Shown: piece after piece, positions 24,434 to 34,333 of the stretch
How positions within the stretch are numbered: the first letter of the stretch is position 1
Layout of the letters: each line of letters starts with the position of its first letter
IMG/VR virus record: IMGVR_UViG_3300045999_009250
Span: 1 to 64,000 of that record
Direction: 5' to 3' (one strand)
Source: a virus
Length of the DNA stretch: 64,000 nt
Position numbers and translations under genes: made by a program
The notes under the pieces: generated by a model
Databases searched by the model: none
Told to the model about the DNA's origin: nothing
Seen by the model: only the letters and a program-made list of their open reading frames with translations

Positions 24434-25120
24434 ATGAACCCACCAAAACATGACGACGAGGTTTTTAAAAATAAAACCAAACCAAAAGGTCCAATCAAAT
24501 TCAAAATCGAATTAAATTCAGAACAGAAAGAAGCCAAGCAGATAATTTTAGATAATCCTGTAACACTTATAAAAGGTATGGCTGGTTCAGGTAAAACACT
24601 ATTAGCTTGTCAAATAGCTTTAGATATGGTTTTTAAAAAAGAAATGGAAAAAATCATTATTACAAGACCAACTGTATCTAAAGAAGAAATTGGTTTCTTA
24701 CCAGGTGATTTAAAAGAAAAAATGGATCCTTGGTTAGCACCTATTTATTCTAACTTATATCTTCTATATGATAAAATAAAAATAGATAAATTAGTAGCAG
24801 ATGGTCAAATAGAAATTGTACCTTTTGCATTTATGAGAGGTAGAACGTTTCCTAAATCATTTGTTATTGTAGACGAATGTCAAAACATAACACACTCACA
24901 AACCGAAATGATGTTAGGTCGTTTAGGTAAAGGGGGTAAAATTGTATTTTGTGGTGATATTTCGCAAGTAGATCTAAAAAGTAAAAGAGATTCTGGTATT
25001 GGATTTTTTGATATTTTAGATGCAAGAGTAAAAGGTGTTAGAACAATCTCATTAAAGAAAAATCATCGTCATGAAATAGTAGAAGAAATTCTTAGAATTT
25101 ACGAAGAAGTTAGAGATTAA
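24434..25120 (+). CDS. phoH: PhoH-like ATPase
   Basis: 228 residues. P-loop ATPase of the PhoH family, common in marine phages and linked to RNA metabolism and phosphate stress, exact role unsettled. Walker A GMAGSGKTLLA (~48-58), ITRPTVSKEEIGFLPGDLKE (~76-95, the family signature), Walker B FVIVDECQN (~143-151), and GDISQVDL (~176). Complete compared with short phage PhoH. A terminator follows at 25143, so it ends the accessory cassette. Confidence 0.93.
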   Translation: MNPPKHDDEVFKNKTKPKGPIKFKIELNSEQKEAKQIILDNPVTLIKGMAGSGKTLLACQIALDMVFKKEMEKIIITRPTVSKEEIGFLPGDLKEKMDPWLAPIYSNLYLLYDKIKIDKLVADGQIEIVPFAFMRGRTFPKSFVIVDECQNITHSQTEMMLGRLGKGGKIVFCGDISQVDLKSKRDSGIGFFDILDARVKGVRTISLKKNHRHEIVEEILRIYEEVRD

Positions 25121-25142
25121 ATATTTAGAATAATATGTGTGG

Positions 25143-25167
25143 AAGCCAATCGTTAGATTGGCTTTTT
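25143..25167 (+). terminator. Rho-independent terminator after phoH
   Basis: AAGCCAATC (25143-25151), loop GTTA, GATTGGCTT (25156-25164), then Ts. Confidence 0.9.
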
Positions 25168-25180
25168 CCTTTCTATTTTA

Positions 25181-25190
25181 ATATTTATAA
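25181..25190 (+). promoter_or_regulatory. ATATTTATAA box
   Basis: Exact copy, directly after the phoH terminator and 10 nt before the ATG at 25201. The order terminator-box-gene supports a promoter role. Confidence 0.6.
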
Positions 25191-25200
25191 CTAAAAACAA

Positions 25201-25623
25201 ATGGCAATTTTTACCTTAAAAATAATAGAACAATTAACACTTAATGGAGATGATGTCGGATCTTCTGTTACTCAAACAATTAATAATATTAATTTTATGG
25301 ATAATAGAATACTAAATATCCCTTCAGGATCTGTAACAACTATATTTTCATTAGATAATTTACCTGGAGCTGGTACTTTTGTAAGCAGTAGTTTTCAATA
25401 TGGTAGAGTTACAAATAATTCAACTACAGTACCTGTTAAATTAATTGTATCTTCTTCAACAGAAGCTATGAGTTTTTTAATAGCAACAGGAAGTTCATTT
25501 ATACTTTCTACAAGTAAAATAACAGGTAGTACTTCAGGTTTAAACTTTAGTGATATAAAATCAATAAAAGTTGAACCATCAGGTAGTGTTGCTTCAATAG
25601 AATATTACGTAATAACAAACTAA
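25201..25623 (+). CDS. Small beta-rich structural protein
   Basis: 140 residues, Ser/Thr-rich with short strands (MAIFTLKIIEQLTLNGDDVG, GSVTTIFSLDNLPGAG, IKSIKVEPSGSVASIEYYV). It resembles the 110-residue protein at 16690 in composition. First gene of the neck module. It may be a decoration or neck-whisker type protein, which is a guess from context. Confidence 0.7.
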   Translation: MAIFTLKIIEQLTLNGDDVGSSVTQTINNINFMDNRILNIPSGSVTTIFSLDNLPGAGTFVSSSFQYGRVTNNSTTVPVKLIVSSSTEAMSFLIATGSSFILSTSKITGSTSGLNFSDIKSIKVEPSGSVASIEYYVITN

Positions 25624-25633
25624 TTAAACAATT

Positions 25634-26857
25634 ATGGCAAACATCCCTATTTGGCCCGGTTCAAGCTCATTTGCTTCAGTATATAATTCATTTTATATCA
25701 GTGGAACATTACCATCACCCACACCATTTGGTTTTTATGATACTGATCCTCAATTTCAGACAGATGCTGATAAAGTATCTAATTTTTGTGCATTACGTTT
25801 AGGATATCCTATTGAAAATATTGAATTACAAGATATTAATTTTTGGGCTGGATTTGAAGAAGCTACAACAATTTATGGTAATGAATTATATGCATTTCAA
25901 ACAAGAGATAATTATTTAAGTTTTGAAGGTGCTTCAACTAATACAAATGTAAACAATTCATTAATAACACCTTCATTTGAAACTATTGTTAGATTATCTC
26001 AACAATATGGTGAAGAAGCTGGTGTTGGAGGTAATGTAACTTATTATAAAGGATTATTACCATTAGTAGCAGGTCAACAAAGATATGATTTAAAACAATG
26101 GGCTACAAATGAAGGTATTACTGGAGGTATTGAGATTAAAAGAGTATTTTTCCAACCACCACCAGCAATTAATCAATTATATTCACCAATGTTAGGTACT
26201 GGTCCTGGTGGTTTAGGAGGTGTTCCTGCTGCTGGTATTTACGGTATAGGATATGGTTATACAAACTATATGATGATGCCTACTAGTTTTACTATGGCTA
26301 ATATTAACGCAATTGAAATGCAAAATACAGTAACATTATCTAATTATACTTTTGAATTAGTAAATAATATAATAAGTGTATTTCCTATTCCTGGAACAGG
26401 TTTACAAGATGGTTTTGGTGGAGAGCTTGAAGGGTTTAATAACTATTATTTATCATTTGAATATATTAAATTAGAAGATAGAATTAATTCTGCTTATTCT
26501 AATGGTAATAATTTAATTACAAATACTTCAAATGTACCTTATATTAATCCTGTTTATACTCAAATAAATTCAATAGGTAGAAGTTGGATTTTTGAATATA
26601 CTTTAGCATTAGCTAAAGAAATGTTAGGATATGTTAGAGGAAAATATTCAACAATCCCAATTCCAGGTGATTCTGTAACATTAAACCAACAAGATTTATT
26701 ATCATCAGCTACTGCAACTAAAGAAGCATTAATAACAAGATTAAGAGATTATTTTGATCAAACTTCACGTCAAGCATTATTAGAGAGAAGAGCAGCAGAA
26801 TCATTAGCTCGTGTAAATGAAATTAATCAAGTACCAATGACAATTTTTATAGGATAA
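25634..26857 (+). CDS. Neck protein (T4 gp13-like)
   Basis: 407 residues. The N-terminal half has FCALRLGYPIENIELQDINF and FWAGFEEATTIYGNEL, a pattern of phage head-tail connector proteins. Its position just before a gp14-like and a gp15-like gene matches the T4 order 13-14-15. Residues ~180-215 are Gly/Pro/Tyr-rich, and the C-terminal helix (ITRLRDYFDQTSRQALLERR) may contact the portal. Sequence identity to T4 cannot be judged by eye, so the assignment rests on order and general pattern. Confidence 0.65.
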   Translation: MANIPIWPGSSSFASVYNSFYISGTLPSPTPFGFYDTDPQFQTDADKVSNFCALRLGYPIENIELQDINFWAGFEEATTIYGNELYAFQTRDNYLSFEGASTNTNVNNSLITPSFETIVRLSQQYGEEAGVGGNVTYYKGLLPLVAGQQRYDLKQWATNEGITGGIEIKRVFFQPPPAINQLYSPMLGTGPGGLGGVPAAGIYGIGYGYTNYMMMPTSFTMANINAIEMQNTVTLSNYTFELVNNIISVFPIPGTGLQDGFGGELEGFNNYYLSFEYIKLEDRINSAYSNGNNLITNTSNVPYINPVYTQINSIGRSWIFEYTLALAKEMLGYVRGKYSTIPIPGDSVTLNQQDLLSSATATKEALITRLRDYFDQTSRQALLERRAAESLARVNEINQVPMTIFIG

Positions 26858-26858
26858 T

Positions 26859-27416
26859 ATGGCATTATACGGTGAAGCAAGAGACATAAGTCTATTCAGA
26901 CGAATCAATCGTGAATTGATGGGTAATATTATTTCTCAACAAGTAATATTTTACAAATATAATGTAACTACTACAAAATCAAACATGTATGGAGAATCAG
27001 TAGAAGGAAGAAATTTTGCTGAACCTGTTATATTATTTGCTTTAATAGAATTAGGAACTCCTGAATCACCAGTAAATGAATTAGGTGTAGACTTTACATG
27101 GCCTATTACTTTTAGATTTTTACGTGATGATTTAATAGGTAAGAATCCTGATTTTAATTCTGGTAGTTTATATGGTGCTGATTTACAACCAGTAGTAGGA
27201 GATGTAATAGCTTATCAAAACGGATATTGGGAAATAGATAATACATACAATACACAATATGTTATGGGTAAAAATCCAGAATATCCTTATTATGATGCTA
27301 ATGGAGATAATCCATTAAATGCAGGCCTAGAAAATTTCGGATACAGTGTTGAAGTAAGATGTGATTGTCATTACGTTCCTTCAGACAGATTAAATATTAT
27401 TAAATCAAGAATGTAA
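26859..27416 (+). CDS. Neck protein (T4 gp14-like)
   Basis: 185 residues, starting 1 nt after the gp13-like stop. The N-terminal ARDISLFRRINRELMGNIISQ and the acidic central strands with VGDVIAYQNGYWEIDNT recall the gp14/connector-type proteins of T4-like phages, which close the head and receive the tail. CDCHYVPSDRLNI near the C-terminus. Its final TAATGG overlaps the next start. Assignment is mainly positional. Confidence 0.62.
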   Translation: MALYGEARDISLFRRINRELMGNIISQQVIFYKYNVTTTKSNMYGESVEGRNFAEPVILFALIELGTPESPVNELGVDFTWPITFRFLRDDLIGKNPDFNSGSLYGADLQPVVGDVIAYQNGYWEIDNTYNTQYVMGKNPEYPYYDANGDNPLNAGLENFGYSVEVRCDCHYVPSDRLNIIKSRM

Positions 27417-28600
27417 TGGCTAAAGTAAGAAAACCAATACCACCTACCCAAAGAGAACTTAGTTTAAAGCAACATACTGCTTTTGATCAAGAACAAGGTA
27501 ATCCTAATTCATTTGTTGAGGATGGAAAAACAAATAGATCTTTAAATTTATCATTTAAAGACGATAATACAAAACCATTTTCTGTTGGTATTAAAGATAT
27601 TGACGAGGCCATATTTTATTACTTTCAAAATATAATTAAACCTACCGTAATACAAAACGGTCAAATATTGCCTGTTCCTGTAGTATATGCTTCTCCTGAA
27701 AAAATGAAATCATATCAAAAGGATGGTTATTATAGAGATCAAAACGGTAAAATACAAGCACCATTAATTGCATTTAAGCGTGAATCTATTGATAAAAATA
27801 GAACAATAGCAAATAAATTAGATGCTAATAATCCTAATAATTTTGGTGTATTTACTAAAAAATATAATCCAAAAAATGCATACGATAATTTTCATGTATT
27901 AAATAACAGAGTACCAGTTAAAACACATTACGCTGTAGTAATGCCTGATTATTTAACAATTACTTATTCATTTACAGTTTTTACTTATTATGTAGAACAA
28001 TTAAATAAAATAATAGAAGCAATTGAATATGCATCTGATGCTTATTGGGGTGATCCTCAATTATTCCAATTCAGAGCAATGATTGATTCTTTTAATTTTC
28101 AAACAGAATTAAATACAAGTGATGAAAGATTGGTTCGTAGTACATTTACTGTAAAATTAAATGGATATATAGTTCCTGAAGTAATACAAAGAGATTTAAA
28201 TGCTGTTAAAAAATTTAATGATAAAGCAAAAATATTATTAGCAATAGAAACCGATGTTTCATTTAAAGACCCAGCAAGTTTATCAAATGTAACAAAATCA
28301 CCTAAAAAAGTAACTTTTGCTCCTAGTGCTGCTCCATCAATACCTTCAATATTAATATCAACATCTGATTTTTCGTCAGATAAATTAACAGCTAATACTG
28401 GAGAATTAATTACATTTACTGATTTAACAACCAATGCACCAACTGCTTGGATGTGGATGTTTGGAGACGGAACATCATCATCGTTACAAAACCCAACTAA
28501 AATTTATTCTACCTCAGGTACTTATTCAGTTACATTAATATCTGGAAGAAATAATTCAAGTGGTATTGTAACAAAAACAAATTATATAACGATATTATAA
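27416..28600 (+). CDS. Tail completion protein (T4 gp15-like) with a C-terminal PKD domain
   Basis: 394 residues. Residues ~1-290 match the tail-terminator type (DYLTITYSFTVFTYYVEQLN, then IEYASDAYWGDPQLFQF and VRSTFTVKLNGYIVPEV), the ring that caps sheath and tube. Residues ~322-394 are an added Ig-like PKD domain: NTGELITFTDLTTN, AWMWMFGDGTSSSLQNPTKI, YSTSGTYSVTLIS. PKD domains on phage virions usually bind glycans or extend surface contacts. T4 gp15 (272) has no such extension, so this is a fusion exposed at the neck. Confidence 0.7.
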   Translation: MAKVRKPIPPTQRELSLKQHTAFDQEQGNPNSFVEDGKTNRSLNLSFKDDNTKPFSVGIKDIDEAIFYYFQNIIKPTVIQNGQILPVPVVYASPEKMKSYQKDGYYRDQNGKIQAPLIAFKRESIDKNRTIANKLDANNPNNFGVFTKKYNPKNAYDNFHVLNNRVPVKTHYAVVMPDYLTITYSFTVFTYYVEQLNKIIEAIEYASDAYWGDPQLFQFRAMIDSFNFQTELNTSDERLVRSTFTVKLNGYIVPEVIQRDLNAVKKFNDKAKILLAIETDVSFKDPASLSNVTKSPKKVTFAPSAAPSIPSILISTSDFSSDKLTANTGELITFTDLTTNAPTAWMWMFGDGTSSSLQNPTKIYSTSGTYSVTLISGRNNSSGIVTKTNYITIL

Positions 28601-28606
28601 ATTTTA

Positions 28607-28616
28607 ATATTTATAA
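28607..28616 (+). promoter_or_regulatory. ATATTTATAA box before first fibre gene
   Basis: Exact copy (28607-28616), 12 nt before the ATG at 28629. Confidence 0.55.
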
Positions 28617-28628
28617 CAAACAACATTA

Positions 28629-30239
28629 ATGGCAAAGATTAGATTTTTAGATAATGTACCTATTGGAGTATTTGCAACAAATCCAAATGGCGGTGGTATA
28701 TCAAATAGTGGTTCCTTTACCGGTTCATTTAGTGGATCATTTACCGGTTCATTACAAGGGACAGCTAGTTGGGCCGAAAACTCAGTATCAGCATCATATT
28801 TTTCAGGAAGTATATCAAATGCAGTAAGCTCATCTTATGCTTTAAGTTCATCATTTGCATTAACTGCATCATTTGCCTTAAATGCAGGAACAACTATAAA
28901 CACAGGTTCATTTGTAACTACAAGTAGTTTTAATAATTTTACTTCATCTTATAATACTGGATCATTCACAGGTTCATTTACAGGTAGTTTATCAGGAACA
29001 GCAAGTTTTTCTGTAAGTTCATCTCAATCAATAAGCTCATCTTACACTTTAAGTTCAAGTTTTGCTCTTAGTTCTTCATTTGCTATAAGTTCATCAAGAG
29101 CTGTAAGTTCATCTTTTAGTATTAGTAGTTCATATGCTGTAAGTTCATCATACGCTTTAAGCGCTTCATTTGCTCCTACAAACACTACAGGTTCATTCAC
29201 AGGTAGTTTTACAGGCTCATTACTTGGGACAGCATCATACGCTTCTAACGCTTTAAGTTCTTCATTTGCATTAACAGCTTCTTTTGCTCTTAATGCAGGA
29301 ACAACTATAAATACTAGCTCATTTGTAACAACTTCTAGTTTTAATGCTTTTACAAGCTCTTATAACACAGGATCATTTACAGGTTCATTTAATGGAATAG
29401 CAACAACAGCATCAAATACAATATTACAAAATCTAATTTTAACTAATCAAACAGTTGGTGCTTTAACATCAGGAACAACATTACCTACAGGAACAGGATT
29501 AGAGAGTATATTAAGAACAATGCTTGTTACATATATTCCTCCTACTTTATCATCTTTAGTAATGAGAAATGGAGGATCTAATATATCAACTGCTGCTAGA
29601 GATGTAGGAGATTCATTTACAGTAAATACAGCTTCATTTTCAGCAGCAGCTGATAACCCAACAAGTATATTTCCTATAAGCTCATCATGGACAGGATCAG
29701 GAGCTGATATAGGAACACAAACATTTTATTTTGGAGATAATGTATTATCATCATCTAATGTAAGAAGTATTGGAGGTAGTTATACAATTAATAGAGCTAC
29801 TACAAACGGTACAGTTACTTTTACTGTAAATGGTAGACGGTCAGATACAGGAGCAGCTATTACAGGTACTACTACTTCAATATCATTTCAATGGAGAAAT
29901 TATCTATCAGCATCACCAACCACCCCAACAGATAATGCTACAGCACAAACAGTAGTAAATGCTTCAGTTACTTCTACTTTAGATACAGATAGAGCATGGA
30001 CTGCAACTTGTACAGCAGCTAATAATATATTAGGAAATTTTACTTATGTAATATATCCTGCTTCTTATGGAAACTTATCAAATATAATTCAAAATGGAGC
30101 ATTATCTGTTTTAACAGCATTTACCAATTTAGGAGATTTTACTGTAACAAATGCATTCGGTGCTTCCATTTTAGTAAGAATATATAAATCAAATTCAGAC
30201 AAAGCTTTCGCAAGCGGAACAACACTAGCAATATCATAA
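28629..30239 (+). CDS. Tail-fibre protein 1, hexad-repeat shaft with C-terminal head
   Basis: 536 residues. Residues ~25-270 are low-complexity Ser/Ala/Phe/Tyr/Thr/Gly sequence in six-residue steps (SSSFAL-SASFAP type) with TGSFTGSFTGSL blocks and GTASYA joints, which suggests a trimeric beta-fibrous shaft. Residues ~270-536 are a non-repetitive beta-rich head (SLVMRNGGSNIS, TNGTVTFTVNGRRSD, AWTATCTAANN). The same shaft units recur in the two other fibre genes. Likely a receptor-binding or whisker fibre. Codons vary less than expected, so the DNA itself is repetitive. Confidence 0.8.
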   Translation: MAKIRFLDNVPIGVFATNPNGGGISNSGSFTGSFSGSFTGSLQGTASWAENSVSASYFSGSISNAVSSSYALSSSFALTASFALNAGTTINTGSFVTTSSFNNFTSSYNTGSFTGSFTGSLSGTASFSVSSSQSISSSYTLSSSFALSSSFAISSSRAVSSSFSISSSYAVSSSYALSASFAPTNTTGSFTGSFTGSLLGTASYASNALSSSFALTASFALNAGTTINTSSFVTTSSFNAFTSSYNTGSFTGSFNGIATTASNTILQNLILTNQTVGALTSGTTLPTGTGLESILRTMLVTYIPPTLSSLVMRNGGSNISTAARDVGDSFTVNTASFSAAADNPTSIFPISSSWTGSGADIGTQTFYFGDNVLSSSNVRSIGGSYTINRATTNGTVTFTVNGRRSDTGAAITGTTTSISFQWRNYLSASPTTPTDNATAQTVVNASVTSTLDTDRAWTATCTAANNILGNFTYVIYPASYGNLSNIIQNGALSVLTAFTNLGDFTVTNAFGASILVRIYKSNSDKAFASGTTLAIS

Positions 30240-33200
30240 CAAAATGCCAATTTTTTACCCTGACATATTAGAACATAATAATCCCGATAGGGCTTTAGTT
30301 GATATAACTCAATTAAGAGGAAATAGTTACCCTTTAGGATCACTATCAGAAACAGGTTCAATTCCTGATAATAAAAGAAAACTAGGAGCTATTATATTTG
30401 TATCTTCTTCACAAGAATTTTATGGTTTTTATGGTCAAACAACAGGATCATTAGATTGGGATAGTACATCAAATTGGAGAACCCTATCAACATTTTCCGG
30501 TTCTTACACAGGATCATTTTCCGGTTCTTTTATAGGAAATTTAACAGGTACATCTTCTTATTCTACAAACGCTTTAAGTTCATCATTTGCATTAACAGCA
30601 TCATTTGCCTTAAATGCAGGAACAACTATAAGCACAGGTTCATTCGTAACAACTTCAAGCTTTAATTCATTTACTTCAAGTTATAACACAGGATCATTCA
30701 CTGGTAGTTTTACCGGCTCATTACTTGGTACTTCAAGTTTTTCTATAAGTTCATCTCAATCAATAAGTTCATCATTTGCATCAACCTCTTCATTACCATT
30801 ACGTGGAATAATAACAGCTTCAGCAAATAATACAACCCTAACATTTACACGAGGAGATAACACTACATTTGATGTAACCGTTTCACAGTCTGGATCTGTA
30901 TCAACAGCATCTTATGCTTTATTTGCAGAACAAGCTTTAAGTTCTTCATTTGCTTCAACTGCTTCATTTGCTCCAAGTTATACTCTATTAACAACATTTA
31001 ATAATTTTACTAGTTCTTTTAGAACTGGATCTTATACAGGATCATTTACAGGTAGTTTATTAGGTACAGCAAGTTACGCAAATCAAGCCTTAAGTTCTTC
31101 ATTTGCATCAACCTCTTTAATAGCAACTAGTTCATCATTTGCTTCAACAGCATCTTATTTAAATACATTAAATCAAGATTTAACATTTAACGGTAATTTA
31201 ACACTAAACGGAACAGCAAGTATAACTTATTTAAATATAAGTTATGAATCTGCTTCAGTAATATATTCATCAGGATCAAACCAATTTGGTGATGCAACTG
31301 ATGATACACAAACCTTAATAGGAAGAACTATTGTAAGTGGTAGTTTTGAAGTAACAGGTAGTACTAATATTCCTTCAATAACAGGCTCATTATTAGGAAC
31401 AGCATCATATGCTAATAATGCTTTAAGTTCATCTTATGCAACAACATCATCTTATGTGCTAAATGCTATAAGTGCAAGTTATGCATCTAGTTCAACAAGT
31501 GCGTCTTATGCGGCGACTGCTTCTTTCGTAACAACAGCTCAAACTGCATCTTATGTATTACAAGCAGTAAGTAGTTCATTTGCTTCTACAGCCTCAAGAG
31601 CAACTAGTGCTTCATATGCTGCTACTGCTTCAATAGCAACAAGTTCATCTTATACTTTAAGTTCATCATATGCCTTAAGTGCATCATTTGCTCCAATAAA
31701 TACTACAGGTTCATTTACTGGATCGTTTACAGGAAGTTTATTAGGAACAGCTTCCTATTCTACAAATGCTTTAAGTTCTTCATTTGCATTAACTGCATCT
31801 TTTGCTCTTAATGCAGGAACAACTATTAACACAAGTTCATTTGTAACAACTTCAAGTTTTAATGCTTTTACAAGCTCATACAATACAGGTTCATTCACAG
31901 GATCCTTTACAGGTTCATTTTTAGGAACGTCATCATTTGCATTAAGTTCCTCAAGAGCTATAAGTTCATCATTTGCTACTACTTCATCATTTGCTGTTAG
32001 TAGTTCATATGCTCTTAGTGCATCATTTGCTCCAACTAACACTACAGGTTCATTCACAGGCAGTTTTACAGGTTCATTGTTAGGAACAGCCTCTTATGCT
32101 AATAATGCTTTAAGTTCTTCTTTTGCAACAACTGCATCATTACCACTACGTGGTGTGATAACAGCTTCAGCTGCTAATACAACCATAACATTTACACGAG
32201 GAGATAACACTACATTTGATGTTACTGTATCTCAATCCGGATCTGTAGCAACAGCATCTTATGCTTTATTTGCAGAACAAGCAAGATCATCTTCATATGC
32301 AGCAACAGCATCAGTATTATTAGGAAGTGTTGTTAGTTCAAGTTACGCTGCAACAGCATCTATTGCTACAAGTGCTTCTTATGCTTTAAGTGCATCATTT
32401 GCTCCAACAAATACAACAGGCTCATTTACAGGCTCATTTACAGGTTCGTTTTTAGGAACTGCCTCTTATGCTACAAATGCTTTAAGTGCATCTTATGCTT
32501 TAAATGGTGGTGTAACTCAATTATTAGCAGGTCCTAATATTGTTTTATCACCAATAAGTGGTTTAGGACAGGTTACAATAACAGCTAATTTAAGTGGAAG
32601 TACTTCATTTAATACATCTACCGGTTCTTATGGTAGTTTTTACTCTACACAAACACAGACAAATGTAGCAGGAACAGCTAGATCAATGTCTTTGAATGTG
32701 ACTGACATTACTAATGGAGTGTCTATTTCAGGATCAACAAACCCCTTCAATACCTATATTAAAGTACAAAACCCAGGAGTTTATGACATACAATTCTCAG
32801 CACAAGTAGATAAAACAGACAGTGGAACAGATGAGATATGGATATGGATTAGAAAAAATGGAACTGACATAAGTGATTCTGCTACATCTGTAGAATTACA
32901 AGGTAATGGTGCTCACTATGTCGCAGCATGGAATTTCTTTGTTAATGCTGCTGCAAATGACTACTTTCAATTAATGTGGTATTCACCTGATGCTAACGTA
33001 CGATTACATGCAGAATCAGCATTTGGAGTAGTACCAGGCATACCTTCACTTATTGTAACAGCAAATAGAGTAGATCAATTTTTATCAAACACAGGTTCAT
33101 TTAGTGGTTCATTTAACGGTAATTTTACAGGTTCATTATTAGGTACAGCTTCTAATGCAATAAGTTCTTCTTATACATTAACTGCATCTATTGCTACTAG

Positions 33201-34066
33201 TGCGTCTTATGCTGCGACTGCTTCGTATGTAGTTAATGCTTTAACAGCATCATATGTAGTAACTGCTCAAACAGCATCTTACGTACTAAACGCTGTTAGT
33301 TCATCATTTGCTTCAACAGCCTCTATAGCGACAAGTTCATCATTTGCTTTAACAGCATCATTTGCTCCAACAAATACAACTGGATCATTTACAGGTTCAT
33401 TTACTGGAAGTTTATTAGGTACTGCTTCTTATGCTACAAATGCTTTAAGTTCTTCATTTGCAACCACCTCATCTTTTAGTATAAGTTCTTCATTTGCAAC
33501 ATCTGCTTCATTTGCTCCAACAAACACTACAGGATCATTTACAGGTAGTTTTACAGGTAGTTTATTAGGAACAGCTAGTTGGGCATCAAATGCTTTACAA
33601 GCAATTAGTTCATCATTTGCATCAACTGCTTCAATATCAACTAGTTCATCATATGCCTTAAGTAGTTCATATGCATTAAGTTCATCATTTGCTATTAGTA
33701 GTTCATATGCCTTAAGTGCATCATTTTCTCCAACAAACACAACAGGGTCTTTTACAGGCTCATTTACAGGCAGTTTATTAGGAACAGCCTCTTATGCTAA
33801 TAATGCTTTAAGTTCTTCATTTGCTTTAACTGCTTCCTTTGCACCTGCTTATACAACTTTAACAGCGTTTAACAGTTTCACTGGATCATTTAGAACAGGA
33901 TCATTTACAGGATCGTTTACAGGAAGTGTTTTAGGAACTTCATCGTTTGCTACTCAAGCATTAAGTTCTTCATTTGCTTTAACATCCTCTATAGCAACAA
34001 GTTCTTCATTTGCTTTAAGTTCTTCATTTGCTTTAACAGCATCTTATGCTTTAAATGCAGGATCAG
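28701..34066 (+). repeat. Degenerate coding repeats across two fibre genes
   Basis: DNA versions of the shaft units, such as acaggttcatttacaggt and ttaagttcatcatttgct, recur dozens of times in both genes and again in the gene at 35517. They are direct, dispersed and in frame. They are good substrates for recombination, which could change fibre length and swap heads. They are not CRISPR repeats: spacing is irregular and the frame is open. Confidence 0.85.
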
Positions 34067-34311
34067 GAGGATTAACAACAAAATCAGGTAACGTAGCAAA
34101 TACATCATTTACAGGAAATCCTAAAAGAGCAACTGTTACTTTTTCAACACCATTTACAAACAATAATTATGCTATAACAATAACAGGAGAGGATTCAAGA
34201 ACTTGGACTATAGATAGTAAAGTATCAGGAAGTTTTATAATAGATACAAACAGTAGTACTAATTTAGCTGGGACTACTTATTGGATTTCTGTAGCTTATG
34301 GTGAAAGTTAA
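30244..34311 (+). CDS. Giant tail-fibre protein 2
   Basis: 1355 residues. A short N-terminal domain (~1-80; FYPDILEHNNPDRALVDI, then IIFVSSSQEFYGFYG) attaches it to the virion. Long hexad-repeat shafts follow, broken by repeated modules: PLRGIITASANNTTLTFTRG plus TVSQSGSV occurs twice (~185-225 and ~635-675). At ~760-945 there is a jelly-roll-like domain (PGVYDIQFSAQVDKTDSGTD, then HYVAAWNFFVNAAANDYF) of a type seen in many phage adhesins, here in mid-fibre. The C-terminus (NPKRATVTFSTPF, RTWTIDSKVSGSF, YWISVAYGES) is a small knob known from phage fibre tips. Probably the main long fibre. Confidence 0.85.
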   Translation: MPIFYPDILEHNNPDRALVDITQLRGNSYPLGSLSETGSIPDNKRKLGAIIFVSSSQEFYGFYGQTTGSLDWDSTSNWRTLSTFSGSYTGSFSGSFIGNLTGTSSYSTNALSSSFALTASFALNAGTTISTGSFVTTSSFNSFTSSYNTGSFTGSFTGSLLGTSSFSISSSQSISSSFASTSSLPLRGIITASANNTTLTFTRGDNTTFDVTVSQSGSVSTASYALFAEQALSSSFASTASFAPSYTLLTTFNNFTSSFRTGSYTGSFTGSLLGTASYANQALSSSFASTSLIATSSSFASTASYLNTLNQDLTFNGNLTLNGTASITYLNISYESASVIYSSGSNQFGDATDDTQTLIGRTIVSGSFEVTGSTNIPSITGSLLGTASYANNALSSSYATTSSYVLNAISASYASSSTSASYAATASFVTTAQTASYVLQAVSSSFASTASRATSASYAATASIATSSSYTLSSSYALSASFAPINTTGSFTGSFTGSLLGTASYSTNALSSSFALTASFALNAGTTINTSSFVTTSSFNAFTSSYNTGSFTGSFTGSFLGTSSFALSSSRAISSSFATTSSFAVSSSYALSASFAPTNTTGSFTGSFTGSLLGTASYANNALSSSFATTASLPLRGVITASAANTTITFTRGDNTTFDVTVSQSGSVATASYALFAEQARSSSYAATASVLLGSVVSSSYAATASIATSASYALSASFAPTNTTGSFTGSFTGSFLGTASYATNALSASYALNGGVTQLLAGPNIVLSPISGLGQVTITANLSGSTSFNTSTGSYGSFYSTQTQTNVAGTARSMSLNVTDITNGVSISGSTNPFNTYIKVQNPGVYDIQFSAQVDKTDSGTDEIWIWIRKNGTDISDSATSVELQGNGAHYVAAWNFFVNAAANDYFQLMWYSPDANVRLHAESAFGVVPGIPSLIVTANRVDQFLSNTGSFSGSFNGNFTGSLLGTASNAISSSYTLTASIATSASYAATASYVVNALTASYVVTAQTASYVLNAVSSSFASTASIATSSSFALTASFAPTNTTGSFTGSFTGSLLGTASYATNALSSSFATTSSFSISSSFATSASFAPTNTTGSFTGSFTGSLLGTASWASNALQAISSSFASTASISTSSSYALSSSYALSSSFAISSSYALSASFSPTNTTGSFTGSFTGSLLGTASYANNALSSSFALTASFAPAYTTLTAFNSFTGSFRTGSFTGSFTGSVLGTSSFATQALSSSFALTSSIATSSSFALSSSFALTASYALNAGSGGLTTKSGNVANTSFTGNPKRATVTFSTPFTNNNYAITITGEDSRTWTIDSKVSGSFIIDTNSSTNLAGTTYWISVAYGES

Positions 34312-34321
34312 TAAATAAAGT

Positions 34322-34329
34322 TATAAATA
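34322..34329 (+). promoter_or_regulatory. TATAAATA in T4 late-promoter orientation
   Basis: TATAAATA stands 4 nt before the ATG at 34334, the reverse orientation to the ATATTTATAA boxes. It may be chance in AT-rich DNA. Confidence 0.25.
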
Positions 34330-34333
34330 AAGT

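Noticed and set aside
31755-33740. Long antisense ORFs within the fibre genes (for example 31755-32057 and 33429-33740, minus strand)
   Set aside because: They arise because the Ser/Ala/Phe codon repeats are free of stops when read backwards. Their products are repetitive Asn/Glu/Ala strings with no start signals.
34322-34329. T4-type TATAAATA as the general late promoter
   Set aside because: In this orientation I noticed it only once in a suitable place; the reverse-complement form is the one that recurs before genes.
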